Source: CAZQVN01 sp964596775 (GTDB taxonomy: Bacteria; Eisenbacteria; RBG-16-71-46; JABDJR01; JAWXBZ01). Taken from it: 50,065 bases of DNA. Of the stretch, positions 8,521 to 16,684 are shown in pieces. The stretch lies in contig CAZQVN010000026.1 in NCBI GenBank assembly GCA_964596775.1, positions 1 to 50,065 of the forward strand. Reading direction: 5' to 3'. The number at the start of each line of letters is the position of its first letter. Within the stretch, counting starts at the first letter, position 1. The notes below the pieces were generated by a model, which worked only from the letters and a program-made list of their open reading frames with translations, did no database searches and was not told the origin of the DNA. The position numbers and the translations under genes are program-made.

Positions 8521-9330
8521 ATGAAATCGGAATCCAGTGAGGCTTTCGACCGCCTCGTCGCCATAGCCGAACGATTGATGGGTGAAGACGGGTGTCCGTG
8601 GGATCGCGAACAGACCATTTCGTCCATCACTCCGTATCTCCAGGAAGAGACTTTCGAAATCCTCGACGCGGTGGCGCAGGGGAACGGGGACGCCCTCCGG
8701 GAAGAGCTGGGGGACATGTTCTACCTGCTCGTTTTCGCCTCGGCGCTGGGCGAAAAGGCCGGGCTGGGAACCTCGCTCGCCGGAATCCTCGGCGAGGTCT
8801 CGGAGAAGCTCGTCCGGCGTCATCCCCATGTCTTCGGGGACACGACCGTGTCGGAGCCTTCCGGTGCCGTGCGCCAGTGGGAGGAAATCAAGAAGCTCGA
8901 GTCGAAATCCGATACGGTCCTCGGAAGCCGGCCGCCGGGACTCCCCGCGCTGACGACGGCCTACCGGATCCAGGAAAAGGCGGCGGCGGTCCGTTTCGAG
9001 TGGACCGACGTGCGCGGGGCCCTGGCCAAGCTCCGGGAGGAAATCGACGAGCTCGAGGAGGTTCTCGATCGGAAGGCAGGCCACTCGGAACGGATCGCCG
9101 AGGCGAAACGGATCGACGAAATCGGCGACGTTCTCTACTCCGTCGTCAACGTGGCCCGCTATGTCGGCGTGGACCCGGAACTCGCGCTCCGGGGAACGAT
9201 CGGGAAGTTCACCCGGCGTTTCCAGTTCATCGAGACGGAGCTGAAAAAGATGGGGCGCACGCCCTCCGAGAGCGACCTCGACGAGATGGATGCCCTGTGG
9301 AACGAGGCCAAGCGCCGCGGAATCCGCTGA
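8521..9330 (+). CDS. mazG: Nucleoside triphosphate pyrophosphohydrolase MazG
   Basis: A 269-residue house-cleaning enzyme that hydrolyses NTPs and dNTPs to monophosphate and pyrophosphate. Two MazG domains are visible. The first has LQEETFEILDA followed by EELGDMFYLL; the second has LREEIDELEE followed by RIDEIGDVLYSVVN, giving paired ExxE...ExxD magnesium motifs. The linker WDREQTISSITPYLQEE is typical of full-length MazG. The start ATG 8521 lacks a Shine-Dalgarno; the frame stays open upstream to 8269 but only overlaps alr antisense. It is divergent from alr. Confidence 0.94.
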   Translation: MKSESSEAFDRLVAIAERLMGEDGCPWDREQTISSITPYLQEETFEILDAVAQGNGDALREELGDMFYLLVFASALGEKAGLGTSLAGILGEVSEKLVRRHPHVFGDTTVSEPSGAVRQWEEIKKLESKSDTVLGSRPPGLPALTTAYRIQEKAAAVRFEWTDVRGALAKLREEIDELEEVLDRKAGHSERIAEAKRIDEIGDVLYSVVNVARYVGVDPELALRGTIGKFTRRFQFIETELKKMGRTPSESDLDEMDALWNEAKRRGIR

Positions 9331-9385
9331 GGCCCGGACACCGGGTGTCGAAGCAGTCGCACCGGCTGCGAAGGCGCCCCGCCGG

Positions 9386-9949
9386 TCAGTTCCGCGGCGG
9401 GACCGGAATCCGGTTCGTGCCGATCAGGATGACCTGAGCTTCAGCCTCCCCGAGCGCCCGCAGGGTACGGACCTTGTCCGCCCGGTGATGTATCGCATCC
9501 CCCTGCGACAACTCAAAGACGGCACTGTCCACGGTCATCTCGACCTTGCCTTTCACGACAAAACCTCCCTCCTCCCCCTCAGCGGCTTCCAGGCGGACGG
9601 ACTCGGTGGCGGGACTCAGGCGCAGCATCACGGCGCTCAGACGCCCCCCGGGAATGCCGGGCGAGAGCGTCTCGATCCGGCCTCCGGGGACTTCTGCGGC
9701 GACCCTGTTTTCCAGCCGGACTTCGCTGGTTTCCGGAAGGAGGTTCTCCTCGATGAAGAAGGACGCTTCCTTGCCCAGAGCCGCAGCGATCTGGATCAAC
9801 GCCCCGATCGTCGGCGATGTCTTGCCGCGCTCGATTTCCGAGATGTGGGTGGCGGAAAATCCCGAGGCTTCGTCCAGGTTCTTGAGCGTCAGCCCCTGTT
9901 CGATCCGCACCTGACGGATACGACGGCCGAGTTCAGCCTTGCTTATCAT
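9386..9949 (-). CDS. XRE-family HTH regulator with C-terminal cupin, copy 2
   Basis: A 187-residue DNA-binding protein. Residues 7-61 form an XRE helix-turn-helix (LGRRIRQVRIEQGLTLKNLD, then SATHISEIERGKTSPTIGAL). Residues about 110-180 form a cupin beta-barrel (GFVVKGKVEMTVDSAVFELSQGDAIHH), the ligand-sensing layout of PuuR-like regulators. It lies 13 nt after its paralogue and, with speB, forms a three-gene operon. The HTH is nearly the same as the neighbour's while the cupins differ, so the two may bind related sites but sense different ligands. The ligand is not evident. Confidence 0.88.
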   Translation of the reverse strand: MISKAELGRRIRQVRIEQGLTLKNLDEASGFSATHISEIERGKTSPTIGALIQIAAALGKEASFFIEENLLPETSEVRLENRVAAEVPGGRIETLSPGIPGGRLSAVMLRLSPATESVRLEAAEGEEGGFVVKGKVEMTVDSAVFELSQGDAIHHRADKVRTLRALGEAEAQVILIGTNRIPVPPRN

Positions 9950-9962
9950 GCGGTGATTCCTC

Positions 9963-10529
9963 TCACAGCGTGTATCGTGGCCAGTCGGCCCACAGGATCC
10001 GGCAGGGTGTTTCGCCGACGTTGCGCAGGGACTGGGGACTCGATGCCTTGAAGTGGAGGCTGTCCCCCCGCTTCAGCAGGTACGACTTTTCCCCTACCTT
10101 GAACTCGATGATTCCTTCGAGAATGCTGACGAACTTGTCCCCCGGACGGGCCTCGCGGATGAACTCGCGCGCCTGGTTCTGATCGATCGTCACCAGAAGC
10201 ATCGTGATCTGGGCATACGGTTGTTCCCGCGTCAGGACTTCCGCCCGAACCGGCGTGTTCGGAACCTCGAGGGCCAGGCGCTGACCGGGGTGGGTGACGG
10301 ATACCGTCAGACCGGATGGAAAATCGATGAGATGCGAAGCCGAAACGCCGAGCGCCTCGGCGATCTTCGAGAGGGCGCCCACTGTCGGCGAAGTCTTGCC
10401 CCGTTCCACTTCGGAAACATGGGTGGCGGATACGCCGACCCTGGCTTCAATGTCCTTGAGCGTCAGGCCTTTCTGGAGACGGTACTCCTTGACCCTGCGA
10501 CCCAGTTCCAGTCCGGGTGCCCGCGTCAT
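9963..10529 (-). CDS. XRE-family HTH regulator with C-terminal cupin, copy 1
   Basis: A 188-residue paralogue of the next gene. The N-terminal XRE domain (LGRRVKEYRLQKGLTLKDIE, SATHVSEVERGKTSPTVGAL) is followed by a cupin with FVSILEGIIEFKVG and LLKRGDSLHFKA. This is the architecture of PuuR, the regulator of putrescine breakdown in E. coli. Its ATG overlaps the speB stop (ATGA, 10526-10529), so it is probably co-translated with agmatinase and may autoregulate the operon. A polyamine ligand is an inference from family and context. Confidence 0.88.
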   Translation of the reverse strand: MTRAPGLELGRRVKEYRLQKGLTLKDIEARVGVSATHVSEVERGKTSPTVGALSKIAEALGVSASHLIDFPSGLTVSVTHPGQRLALEVPNTPVRAEVLTREQPYAQITMLLVTIDQNQAREFIREARPGDKFVSILEGIIEFKVGEKSYLLKRGDSLHFKASSPQSLRNVGETPCRILWADWPRYTL

Positions 10530-11422
10530 GCCTGCTCCGATCGAAGGACGGCCGAAGCCAGTTTGTACGCCGCCCGGGCAGCCAGAAAGTCGGTAACGAT
10601 CTGGCCCGGCAGCGGCATCAGTTCGACGACGTCAAAACCGACGATCCGGCGACTCTCGAGAGCGTCCATAATGTCGAGGAAATCGAACCACCCCAGCCCG
10701 CCCGGCTCGGGCGTTCCCACGCCGGGCGCTTCGGAGGGGTCGAATCCATCCAGATCCAGCGTGACGTAGACATCGCCGGTCAGATCCTTGAGCATCTCCT
10801 CGATCGGCAGGCGGCGCCTCACGACATCCCGCCCTGAAAACCGCGCAAGACCCCGTTCCCGGATGAACTCCGACTCTTCCTCGCAGATGCTGCGGATCCC
10901 GAGCCCGACCGTTGGAACGCCGAGGTCAACGATCCGCCGCATGACGCAGGCGTGGCTGAGGGGCGACCCGTGATACTCGAGACGCAGGTCGCCATGGGCG
11001 TCGATCTGCAGCACGGACAGGTCGGGGTACTGCTCCCGGCAGGCTTCGACGACGGGATAGGTGACGCTGTGCTCGCCGCCGAGCGCCCCGATCTTTTTCC
11101 CCGCCCTGAGGAGCCAGCGGGCCGCGGTTCCTATTTCCTCAAGGGACTCCACCGGGCCCGAGGCCCGGGGCTCCAGGGCTGGGAGGGTATGGATCCCCCG
11201 GAGAGCCGGGGAGTCTCCCTTTTCCTCATCCATGATTTCGACGTACCGGGACGCCTGAATGATGGCGGCGGGGCCGTCCTTGGTTCCTGCCCTGTAGGAT
11301 GTGGTCTGCTCGAGCGGAAGCGGGAGAATCACGATGCGCGCTGTTTCAAACCGGGAGCAGGACTCGTCCAGCCCCAGAAAGTTGACCGGTGTCTCCGAAT
11401 TCACGTTGGGTATGACAACCAT
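10526..11422 (-). CDS. speB: Agmatinase (ureohydrolase family)
   Basis: Predicted to hydrolyse agmatine to putrescine and urea at a binuclear manganese site. The 298-residue protein has the full set of ureohydrolase metal motifs: GGEHS, DAHGD, SHACVMRR and DLDGFDPSEAPGVGTPEPGG. The last, with its APGVGTPEPGG, favours agmatinase over arginase. The ATG at 11422 follows a GAGGGG sequence about 10 nt upstream. Two PuuR-like regulators follow in the same operon. A 9-bp AT-rich inverted repeat lies about 70-120 bp upstream. Related substrates such as guanidinobutyrate cannot be excluded. Confidence 0.9.
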   Translation of the reverse strand: MVVIPNVNSETPVNFLGLDESCSRFETARIVILPLPLEQTTSYRAGTKDGPAAIIQASRYVEIMDEEKGDSPALRGIHTLPALEPRASGPVESLEEIGTAARWLLRAGKKIGALGGEHSVTYPVVEACREQYPDLSVLQIDAHGDLRLEYHGSPLSHACVMRRIVDLGVPTVGLGIRSICEEESEFIRERGLARFSGRDVVRRRLPIEEMLKDLTGDVYVTLDLDGFDPSEAPGVGTPEPGGLGWFDFLDIMDALESRRIVGFDVVELMPLPGQIVTDFLAARAAYKLASAVLRSEQA

Positions 11423-11494
11423 GCCGGATTTCCCCTCGGGAACGGAATAGACGTTAATTACGGTATTGTTGGCTACAGGCGGGACAGCTTATGC

Positions 11495-11542
11495 GATATT
11501 TTCAGAATACTCCATACTTTTGTCGTAAAAAGTGAAAATATC
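11495..11542. promoter_or_regulatory. AT-rich inverted repeat upstream of speB
   Basis: GATATTTTC (11495-11503) and GAAAATATC (11534-11542) are exact inverted copies. Between them a second dyad, ACTTTT...AAAAAGT, is centred near 11525. The segment is strikingly AT-rich for this genome and lies upstream of speB; a minus-strand TATTCT (-10-like) lies inside it. It is a good candidate operator for the two XRE-cupin regulators. The rest of the 11423-11727 intergenic region holds the promoter below and no gene that I can see. Confidence 0.5.
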
Positions 11543-11645
11543 AAGTCAGCGCGCAACATTAGTATTAGGATCACCCTGCAAGGAACTTCGATGGTCATGG
11601 GGGATATGAAACCGGCCGAAACCGACAAGATGCCCCCCTCTTTCG

Positions 11646-11674
11646 TTGACAGGGGTGCCCCTCGCGGGTAGGCT
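11646..11674 (+). promoter_or_regulatory. Putative promoter of the 3D-domain gene
   Basis: TTGACA (11646-11651), a 17-nt spacer and TAGGCT (11669-11674). The start would be near 11681, leaving a leader of about 47 nt with a GAGGAAA ribosome-binding site before ATG 11728. The -35 is perfect and the -10 weak. Confidence 0.55.
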
Positions 11675-11727
11675 CACTGGCCATCAGGTGGATTGAAGCA
11701 TTTTTCTGTGCCGAGGAAATCGAATTC

Positions 11728-12330
11728 ATGATTCCAACACACTTCAGATCACGAAAGACCGACGGGCTCATTGTACTTGCCGTGCTCGTCGCCCTCTGGG
11801 GTCCGGGTCTGGTCCTGCCGACCGGAACGACACCGCTGCCCCTGAACATAGGTCCCCGGGAAAGCCAGGCCGAGTTCCAGGATTCCAGTCCCTGCGCCGC
11901 TCCGGACCAGGAGTCCGATTCGGAGAGAAGCTTCCCCCGGCTCGCCACCGTGGTCGTGACGATCACCGGATACGGCAGTGTCGAGGCGCAGACGGACGAC
12001 ACACCCCATATCACGGCCGCCAACACTCGGACCCGGGAAGGGGTCATCGCACTGTCGCAGGATCTTCTCCGGGAGTTTACGCCGGGTGCGCCCTTCGCAT
12101 TCCACGACGTCGTGGAAATCCCCGGGGTTGGACGGTTCAGTGTCGAGGACACGATGCACCCGCGCTGGACGCACAGGGCCGACATCTGGTTTCCCACCCG
12201 GGAAGAGGCGATCAGCTGGGGTCGGCAATCGCGCCGGATCTATCGGCTTCCGAGAAAACTCGGGGTGATGCTCCCCCTGCCGCCGGCCGACGACATGGCC
12301 GCCGGAATCGGCAAGTCCAACTTCCAGTAA
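11728..12330 (+). CDS. Exported 3D-domain (Asp-Asp-Asp) protein, probable cell-wall enzyme
   Basis: A 200-residue protein with an N-terminal membrane segment (about 13-32) and a C-terminal 3D domain at about 75-185. The domain begins VTITGYGS, continues with DDTPHITAANTRTREGVIAL and has VEDTMHPRWTHRADIWF; the three conserved aspartates belong to DDTPH, EDTM and ADIW. 3D domains resemble MltA lytic transglycosylases and occur in Gram-positive and some diderm exported wall proteins. The linker at 33-74 looks disordered. It stands alone between divergent speB and convergent rsgA. Catalytic activity is inferred only from the fold. Confidence 0.8.
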   Translation: MIPTHFRSRKTDGLIVLAVLVALWGPGLVLPTGTTPLPLNIGPRESQAEFQDSSPCAAPDQESDSERSFPRLATVVVTITGYGSVEAQTDDTPHITAANTRTREGVIALSQDLLREFTPGAPFAFHDVVEIPGVGRFSVEDTMHPRWTHRADIWFPTREEAISWGRQSRRIYRLPRKLGVMLPLPPADDMAAGIGKSNFQ

Positions 12331-12377
12331 ACCCCGGCCCGTTTCAAGCTCCGCGTCACCCGGGCGGTGCGGCCAGG

Positions 12378-13307
12378 TCAGCCGTGCCGCGGTGCCCGCG
12401 TCTCCTCCCCCTGCAGTGACCGGTAGATCCTCCGGTAACTCTCGTAGCGGAACTCCGCGATGTCACCCCGCTCCACCGCATCCCTGACCGGACAATCCGG
12501 TTCGTGGAGGTGGGTGCAGCGGGCAAATCGGCAACCGTCGGCTCGCTGCGTGATCTCCGGGAAGTGGCCGGCGAGCGTTTCGACAGCCACGCCCCACAAC
12601 CCGAGGACCCGGAGCCCCGGGCTGTCCACGACCTCGATGTTTCCCGGGAGCTTCCTGAGTTCGACCCACGTGGTCGTATGCCGCCCCTTGCCGGTGGACC
12701 GGCTGAGCGAACCCGTGGGCAGGGCCGCTCCAGGGCTGAGCGCATTGATCAGGCTGGACTTGCCGACTCCCGACGGACCGATGAAGACGGTCGTGCTTCC
12801 CGAAAGGAACTCCCTGAGTTCGTCCACGCCCTGGCCCGTCCGTGCCGAAGTCATGAGGACCGGCAGTCCGAGATTCCTGTAGACGTTCAGATCCGGAGAT
12901 TCGGATGCGGCCGGATCGACATCGATCTTGTTCAGGCAGAGCGCAACCGGCACCCCCCCCGCCGAGGCCATCACCATGTAACGGTCGAAAGTTGCCGGCT
13001 TCCAGGCCGGCCGGACCGCCTGGACGATCACGGCTTGGGTCAGGTTGGCCGCGATCAACTGTTCCGAGTTTTCTCGGCCCACAGCGGGACGCGACAACCG
13101 GTTGCTCCGGGGAAGCACTTCTTCTATATTCGCATCGGTTCCCGCCCCCAGCCTCACCATCACCTGGTCGCCGACCGCGACGGGGTCGATGCATCCCGGA
13201 TTCCGGGATCGAAAACCCTTCAGGATGACGGCCTTGACCAGGCCTTCTGACGTTTCGATCTCGAAAGATCGGCTTTGTGAGCGAACCACTCTCCCCTGGA
13301 GAATCAT
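12378..13307 (-). CDS. rsgA: Ribosome small-subunit GTPase RsgA
   Basis: A 309-residue circularly permuted GTPase that matures and checks the 30S subunit. An N-terminal OB domain is followed by the permuted motifs: G4 NKID (126-129), G1 GPSGVGKSS (177-185), G3 DSPG (228-231). A zinc finger ends the protein (C259, C264, H266, C272). The ATG at 13307 starts the OB domain; upstream extension only covers the opposite gene. Its start codon is separated by one base from the start of the divergent gene at 13309. A TATAGT sequence 9 nt upstream may make the mRNA nearly leaderless. Confidence 0.94.
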   Translation of the reverse strand: MILQGRVVRSQSRSFEIETSEGLVKAVILKGFRSRNPGCIDPVAVGDQVMVRLGAGTDANIEEVLPRSNRLSRPAVGRENSEQLIAANLTQAVIVQAVRPAWKPATFDRYMVMASAGGVPVALCLNKIDVDPAASESPDLNVYRNLGLPVLMTSARTGQGVDELREFLSGSTTVFIGPSGVGKSSLINALSPGAALPTGSLSRSTGKGRHTTTWVELRKLPGNIEVVDSPGLRVLGLWGVAVETLAGHFPEITQRADGCRFARCTHLHEPDCPVRDAVERGDIAEFRYESYRRIYRSLQGEETRAPRHG

Positions 13308-13308
13308 A

Positions 13309-14208
13309 GTGAAACCACTATACACGCTTGTGGCCGCGGTCGTCGGGGCGCTGGTCGTCGGAGGTTCCGGTGGCCCGATGGCCGGGGAAGTGCCGGAGAA
13401 GATCCGGGTCCTTCCTGCCGGGCAGGGCCGGGTCGTCATTGCCGCCGAGGACACGACGGTTCTGGAGCTCGAAATGATCGACGTCGTGGCCGACACCGTT
13501 CCGCTGATCGAAATCATCCGGAAGGCCCAGGCCGGCGAACGGCGGAAATACGAGGGGCTGTCCACCCTGAGCTTCAACCAGACTGTCAAGGTCAGCATGA
13601 GCTACACCGGGAAGAAGCCTCGAACGGAGTGCATGGAGACGACAAGGCGGGCCTACTACCGGGCGCCGGACTCGTGGCGCGTCGTAACGCTCAGGGACAC
13701 GGCTTACCAGGTCCTGGACGACGGCGCGCGGTCCTCCTGGAAGGAAGGGCGTGAAACCGTCCGGGTCAATGCCTCGGACGACGAAACGGACCGCGACCTG
13801 ACGCAACTCCCCTTCTATCTGGAGCGTCTCGACAAGTTCCGCTTCGAGATCGCGCACCGAAGCATCCGGAGTCACCAGATCGTCTACGAAGTGGCGTTCG
13901 AGCCCCTGTCCGACTTTGACGTGCTCCCCGGAGGGCGGCTCTGGCTTCTGACGCCGGATTATCAGATCGTCCGGGAGGAGTTCCGATTGAAGAACCTTCC
14001 GGCTCCATGGATTCTCAAGGGGGTCGACCTTCTGACGAGAGACTGGCAGAACGTGGACGGCCGCTGGGTCGTCAGGAGAATCACCGGCCGGGTCGATCTC
14101 GGTCTCAATTTTCTCAAGGTCCCGAACAGCATCGAGTTCGTGGCTCATTACGATCACTATGAGTTCAATCCCGTGCTGGCCGAGGGGCTGTTCCGGAGGG
14201 GGCGATGA
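13309..14208 (+). CDS. Exported protein with LolA-like features, function unknown
   Basis: A 299-residue protein starting at GTG 13309 with a GGAG 8 nt upstream. Residues 1-27 form a signal peptide (hydrophobic core LYTLVAAVVGALVVGG). The mature part has short beta-strand-like segments typical of outer-membrane-lipoprotein-sorting (LolA/LolB-like) proteins: RRAYYRAPDSWRVVT, GGRLWLLTPDYQIVREEFRL and WVVRRITGRVD. The assignment rests on pattern, not on a diagnostic motif. The next gene, an Omp85-like barrel, overlaps by four bases (ATGA), suggesting a shared envelope role such as lipid or lipoprotein handling. Confidence 0.6.
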   Translation: MKPLYTLVAAVVGALVVGGSGGPMAGEVPEKIRVLPAGQGRVVIAAEDTTVLELEMIDVVADTVPLIEIIRKAQAGERRKYEGLSTLSFNQTVKVSMSYTGKKPRTECMETTRRAYYRAPDSWRVVTLRDTAYQVLDDGARSSWKEGRETVRVNASDDETDRDLTQLPFYLERLDKFRFEIAHRSIRSHQIVYEVAFEPLSDFDVLPGGRLWLLTPDYQIVREEFRLKNLPAPWILKGVDLLTRDWQNVDGRWVVRRITGRVDLGLNFLKVPNSIEFVAHYDHYEFNPVLAEGLFRRGR

Positions 14209-15530
14209 GAGTGCGGCATCTTCTGATGGCTCTGGCCGCGACGGCGGCCATGATGCTTTCACCGGGAAAGACCCTGGCCGGAACGGGAGTCGATTCGCTC
14301 TCCGTCGAGGAGATTCTAAAGCGGCGGAATGCGCTCCTGGACTCGCTGTTGACCACGGAATCCCGCGACCTCGACACCGTCGGAGTCTCCGCCCTCCTGG
14401 AACGGATCGCGGCGGATCCGTCGATCCTCGACAGCCTCGACCGCGCCCACGACGGGCCGCCGCGCGCGGTTCGATTCGGCATCACCCCCCTGGCCCTCAC
14501 CTCCTTCAATCGCGTGGAGGGGTTGCGGACCGGGATCGGCTTCCGCCTGGATGGACCGGGGGGATTCCACTCCGACGGGGCCGCGGCCTACGGCATCAGC
14601 AACCACAGGTGGACCGGGATCGGCGGCGCGGGTTTGAAGATCGGCAGGAACGGGCCGCGGATCCGGATCGAGGGGCAGGACCGCGTGGAACCCTTCGGGC
14701 CGAACAGGAACATCAGGGAAGGGATGGGATTCCTGGCCTTTGTGGCCGGGCAGGATCGCCGGGACTACCTGCGACGCCGCGGCGGACGGCTGATCGTGGA
14801 TCCGTACCGGACCCGTTCGGCGGACAGCCGCGTGACGGCGTTCCACTATGAAGACCTGCCCGTTGCCTCATCCACCGATTTCAGCCTGGTGGACGGCGAT
14901 CCGATCCACGAGCCCAACCCGGAAACGGATCGGGGTCGAACGCGCGGCGTGTCCGTGTCCGGCTCCGTTTCCATCCGCGAGGATGTGGCCCGGTTCCAGG
15001 TCGAGGCGGGCGTCGTGGGAGGAGAACTCGGCGGCGACTTCGATTATTCCTGGCAGACGGGCACGGCCACCCTGCGACCGGTCTTCCCCGACGGAGGAAT
15101 CCTGAACCTGTCGGTGACGGCCACGAACACCGGTGGAGCTCCACCGGTGCAGTCCCGGCCGTTCCTGGGGGGCGAAGCGAACCTGCGCGGCTACCGGCGC
15201 CTCGAGTTTGTCGGAAAGCAGGTCGTGTCCGGCCGGGTCGAGTACGAAACCGGCATCGACATTCTGGAAAGATCGGGAGTACCGATCCTGGAAAAACTTC
15301 ACCTCCAGTTCATCCCGTTCGCGGACTTCGGGTCGACATGGGGACGAGCCACTGGCGTGGAGAAAACCGCCGGGACACTCGAGGGCAGCGTCAAGGCGAG
15401 CGTCGGGATCGGTATCCAGCGCGACCTCTGGCTCCCCGGAGCCAGGGCGATCCGCCTGGACGTCATCCGGCGGATGGACGGTTCGAAGGATCCCTGGAGC
15501 GTCTGGTTCCGGATCGTCCCGATGCCCTGA
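14205..15530 (+). CDS. Outer-membrane beta-barrel protein of the Omp85/surface-antigen type
   Basis: A 441-residue protein with a signal peptide ending near LAGTG (about 26). The C-terminal barrel contains FLGGEANLRGYRRLEFVGKQ, which matches the Omp85 lid-loop pattern (LGG..xLRGY), and then VSGRVEYE, the typical following strand. Alternating-residue strands such as LNLSVTATNTGG and GSVKASVGIGIQRDLWL support a barrel. No POTRA domain is evident; residues 27-90 are helical. It lacks the final Phe of classic BamA. Translation is coupled to the LolA-like gene before it. It may be a short TamA/PatA-like or FadL-unrelated Omp85; substrate unknown. Confidence 0.7.
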   Translation: MRVRHLLMALAATAAMMLSPGKTLAGTGVDSLSVEEILKRRNALLDSLLTTESRDLDTVGVSALLERIAADPSILDSLDRAHDGPPRAVRFGITPLALTSFNRVEGLRTGIGFRLDGPGGFHSDGAAAYGISNHRWTGIGGAGLKIGRNGPRIRIEGQDRVEPFGPNRNIREGMGFLAFVAGQDRRDYLRRRGGRLIVDPYRTRSADSRVTAFHYEDLPVASSTDFSLVDGDPIHEPNPETDRGRTRGVSVSGSVSIREDVARFQVEAGVVGGELGGDFDYSWQTGTATLRPVFPDGGILNLSVTATNTGGAPPVQSRPFLGGEANLRGYRRLEFVGKQVVSGRVEYETGIDILERSGVPILEKLHLQFIPFADFGSTWGRATGVEKTAGTLEGSVKASVGIGIQRDLWLPGARAIRLDVIRRMDGSKDPWSVWFRIVPMP

Positions 15531-15553
15531 GCCGGCGGCGCAGCGGAGAGCCG

Positions 15554-16603
15554 TCAGTCCACCTCGACCTGTCCCGGTGGACCGGTCACGATCTCGCCGA
15601 TGACGGCGCGCGCGGGTGTGCCCCGTTTTTCGAGTTCCGCCAGGAGAACGCTCAACCGGGATGGAGGTACGCTCAGCAGCAGTCCCCCCGAAGTCTGCGC
15701 ATCGGCAAGGACCACGCGGAGGGGTTCGGAAACTCCGCCGGCGAAGTGCACGGACGGAGCGACGGCTTCGCGGTTTCTCCTCGACCCTCCGGGTATGATC
15801 CCTTCTCCGGCCAGGTCGAGAACGCCCTCCATGACCGGAACGGCCGCGGAATCGATGCGGGCAGCGAGCCCGGAACCGAGGAGCATTTCCCGGAGGTGCC
15901 CGAGGAGGCCGAATCCGGTGACGTCCGTCGCGGCATGGATGGACGCCGCCCGCGCCGCTTCCGCGGCTCCCCGATTGAGGTGGGTCATGACCGCGACCAT
16001 CCGCTCCACTCCGGACGGATCCAGCCGGTCCCGCTTGAGCGCCGTGGCCATGATTCCGCTGCCGAGAGGTTTCGTCAGCACCAGCACATCACCGGCGACG
16101 GCCCCCGAATTCGCCAGGGCACCCTCCGGGCCGAGGATCCCGGTGACGACGAGGCCGTACTTGGGCTCCCTGTCGTCGATCGAATGACCGCCGACGATGG
16201 CGATCCCCGCCTCCGCGGCCTTGTCGGCTCCGCCCCTCAGAATGTCACCGAGGATGTCGAGCGACAGATCGCCCGTGGGAAAACCGACGATGTTCAGGGC
16301 AAACAGCGGCCGGGCTCCCATGGCATAGACATCACTCAGCGCGTTGGCCGCAGCCACCTGGCCGAATTGATAGGGATCGTCCACGACCGGCGTGAAGAAA
16401 TCGACGGTCTGGACGATGGTGTCACCGCCGGGGAGAGCGTAGACGGCCGCGTCATCGGCCGTTCGGGCGTCGACGAGCACATTGGGATCTTCAAAATGGG
16501 GGAGCCGGCCCAGAACCCGGGCCAGATCGGCCTGACCGATCTTGCAGGCTCAGCCGGCCCCGTGACTGAACGCCGTCAGGCGGACGCTATTCTGATCACT
16601 CAC
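15554..16603 (-). CDS. selD: Selenophosphate synthetase containing selenocysteine (UGA at 16550-16552)
   Basis: Makes selenophosphate from selenide and ATP, the selenium donor for Sec-tRNA. The reading frame opens at GTG 16603, 10 nt after a strong AAGGAGG. It reads VRLTAFSHGAG, then UGA at codon 18, then ACKIGQADLARVL. This aligns with the E. coli SelD segment SHGAGCGCK, where the UGA position is the catalytic Cys17, so the UGA is read as selenocysteine (SHGAGUACK). Downstream are the glycine-rich ATP-binding DARTADDAAVYAL, GGHSIDDREPKYGL and TDVTGFGLLGHL. Total length is 349 residues, normal for SelD. A calling method that treats UGA as stop would begin at an internal ATG (16480) and lose the active site. 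Confidence 0.93.
16524..16552 (-). promoter_or_regulatory. UGA(Sec) codon and bacterial SECIS-like hairpin of selD
   Basis: Minus strand: the UGA (16552-16550) is followed after 7 nt by AGATCGG, a 5-nt loop TCAGG and CCGATCT, a perfect 7-bp stem (16542-16524). The apical loop starts 14 nt after the UGA. This spacing, and a loop closed by G with a U first, match bacterial SECIS elements that bind SelB. Confidence 0.75.
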
Positions 16604-16684
16604 GAAAAATTCACCTCCTTATGTGTCGGCATTCTCGACACCACGGATTTCGAGTTGCTGTGACCGTATTTCAATCTGCCACAA

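Noticed and set aside
15338..16663. A 441-codon plus-strand open frame across selD
   Set aside because: It is antisense to selD, has Arg/Gly/Pro-rich random composition and no ribosome-binding site; selD on the other strand has all family motifs.
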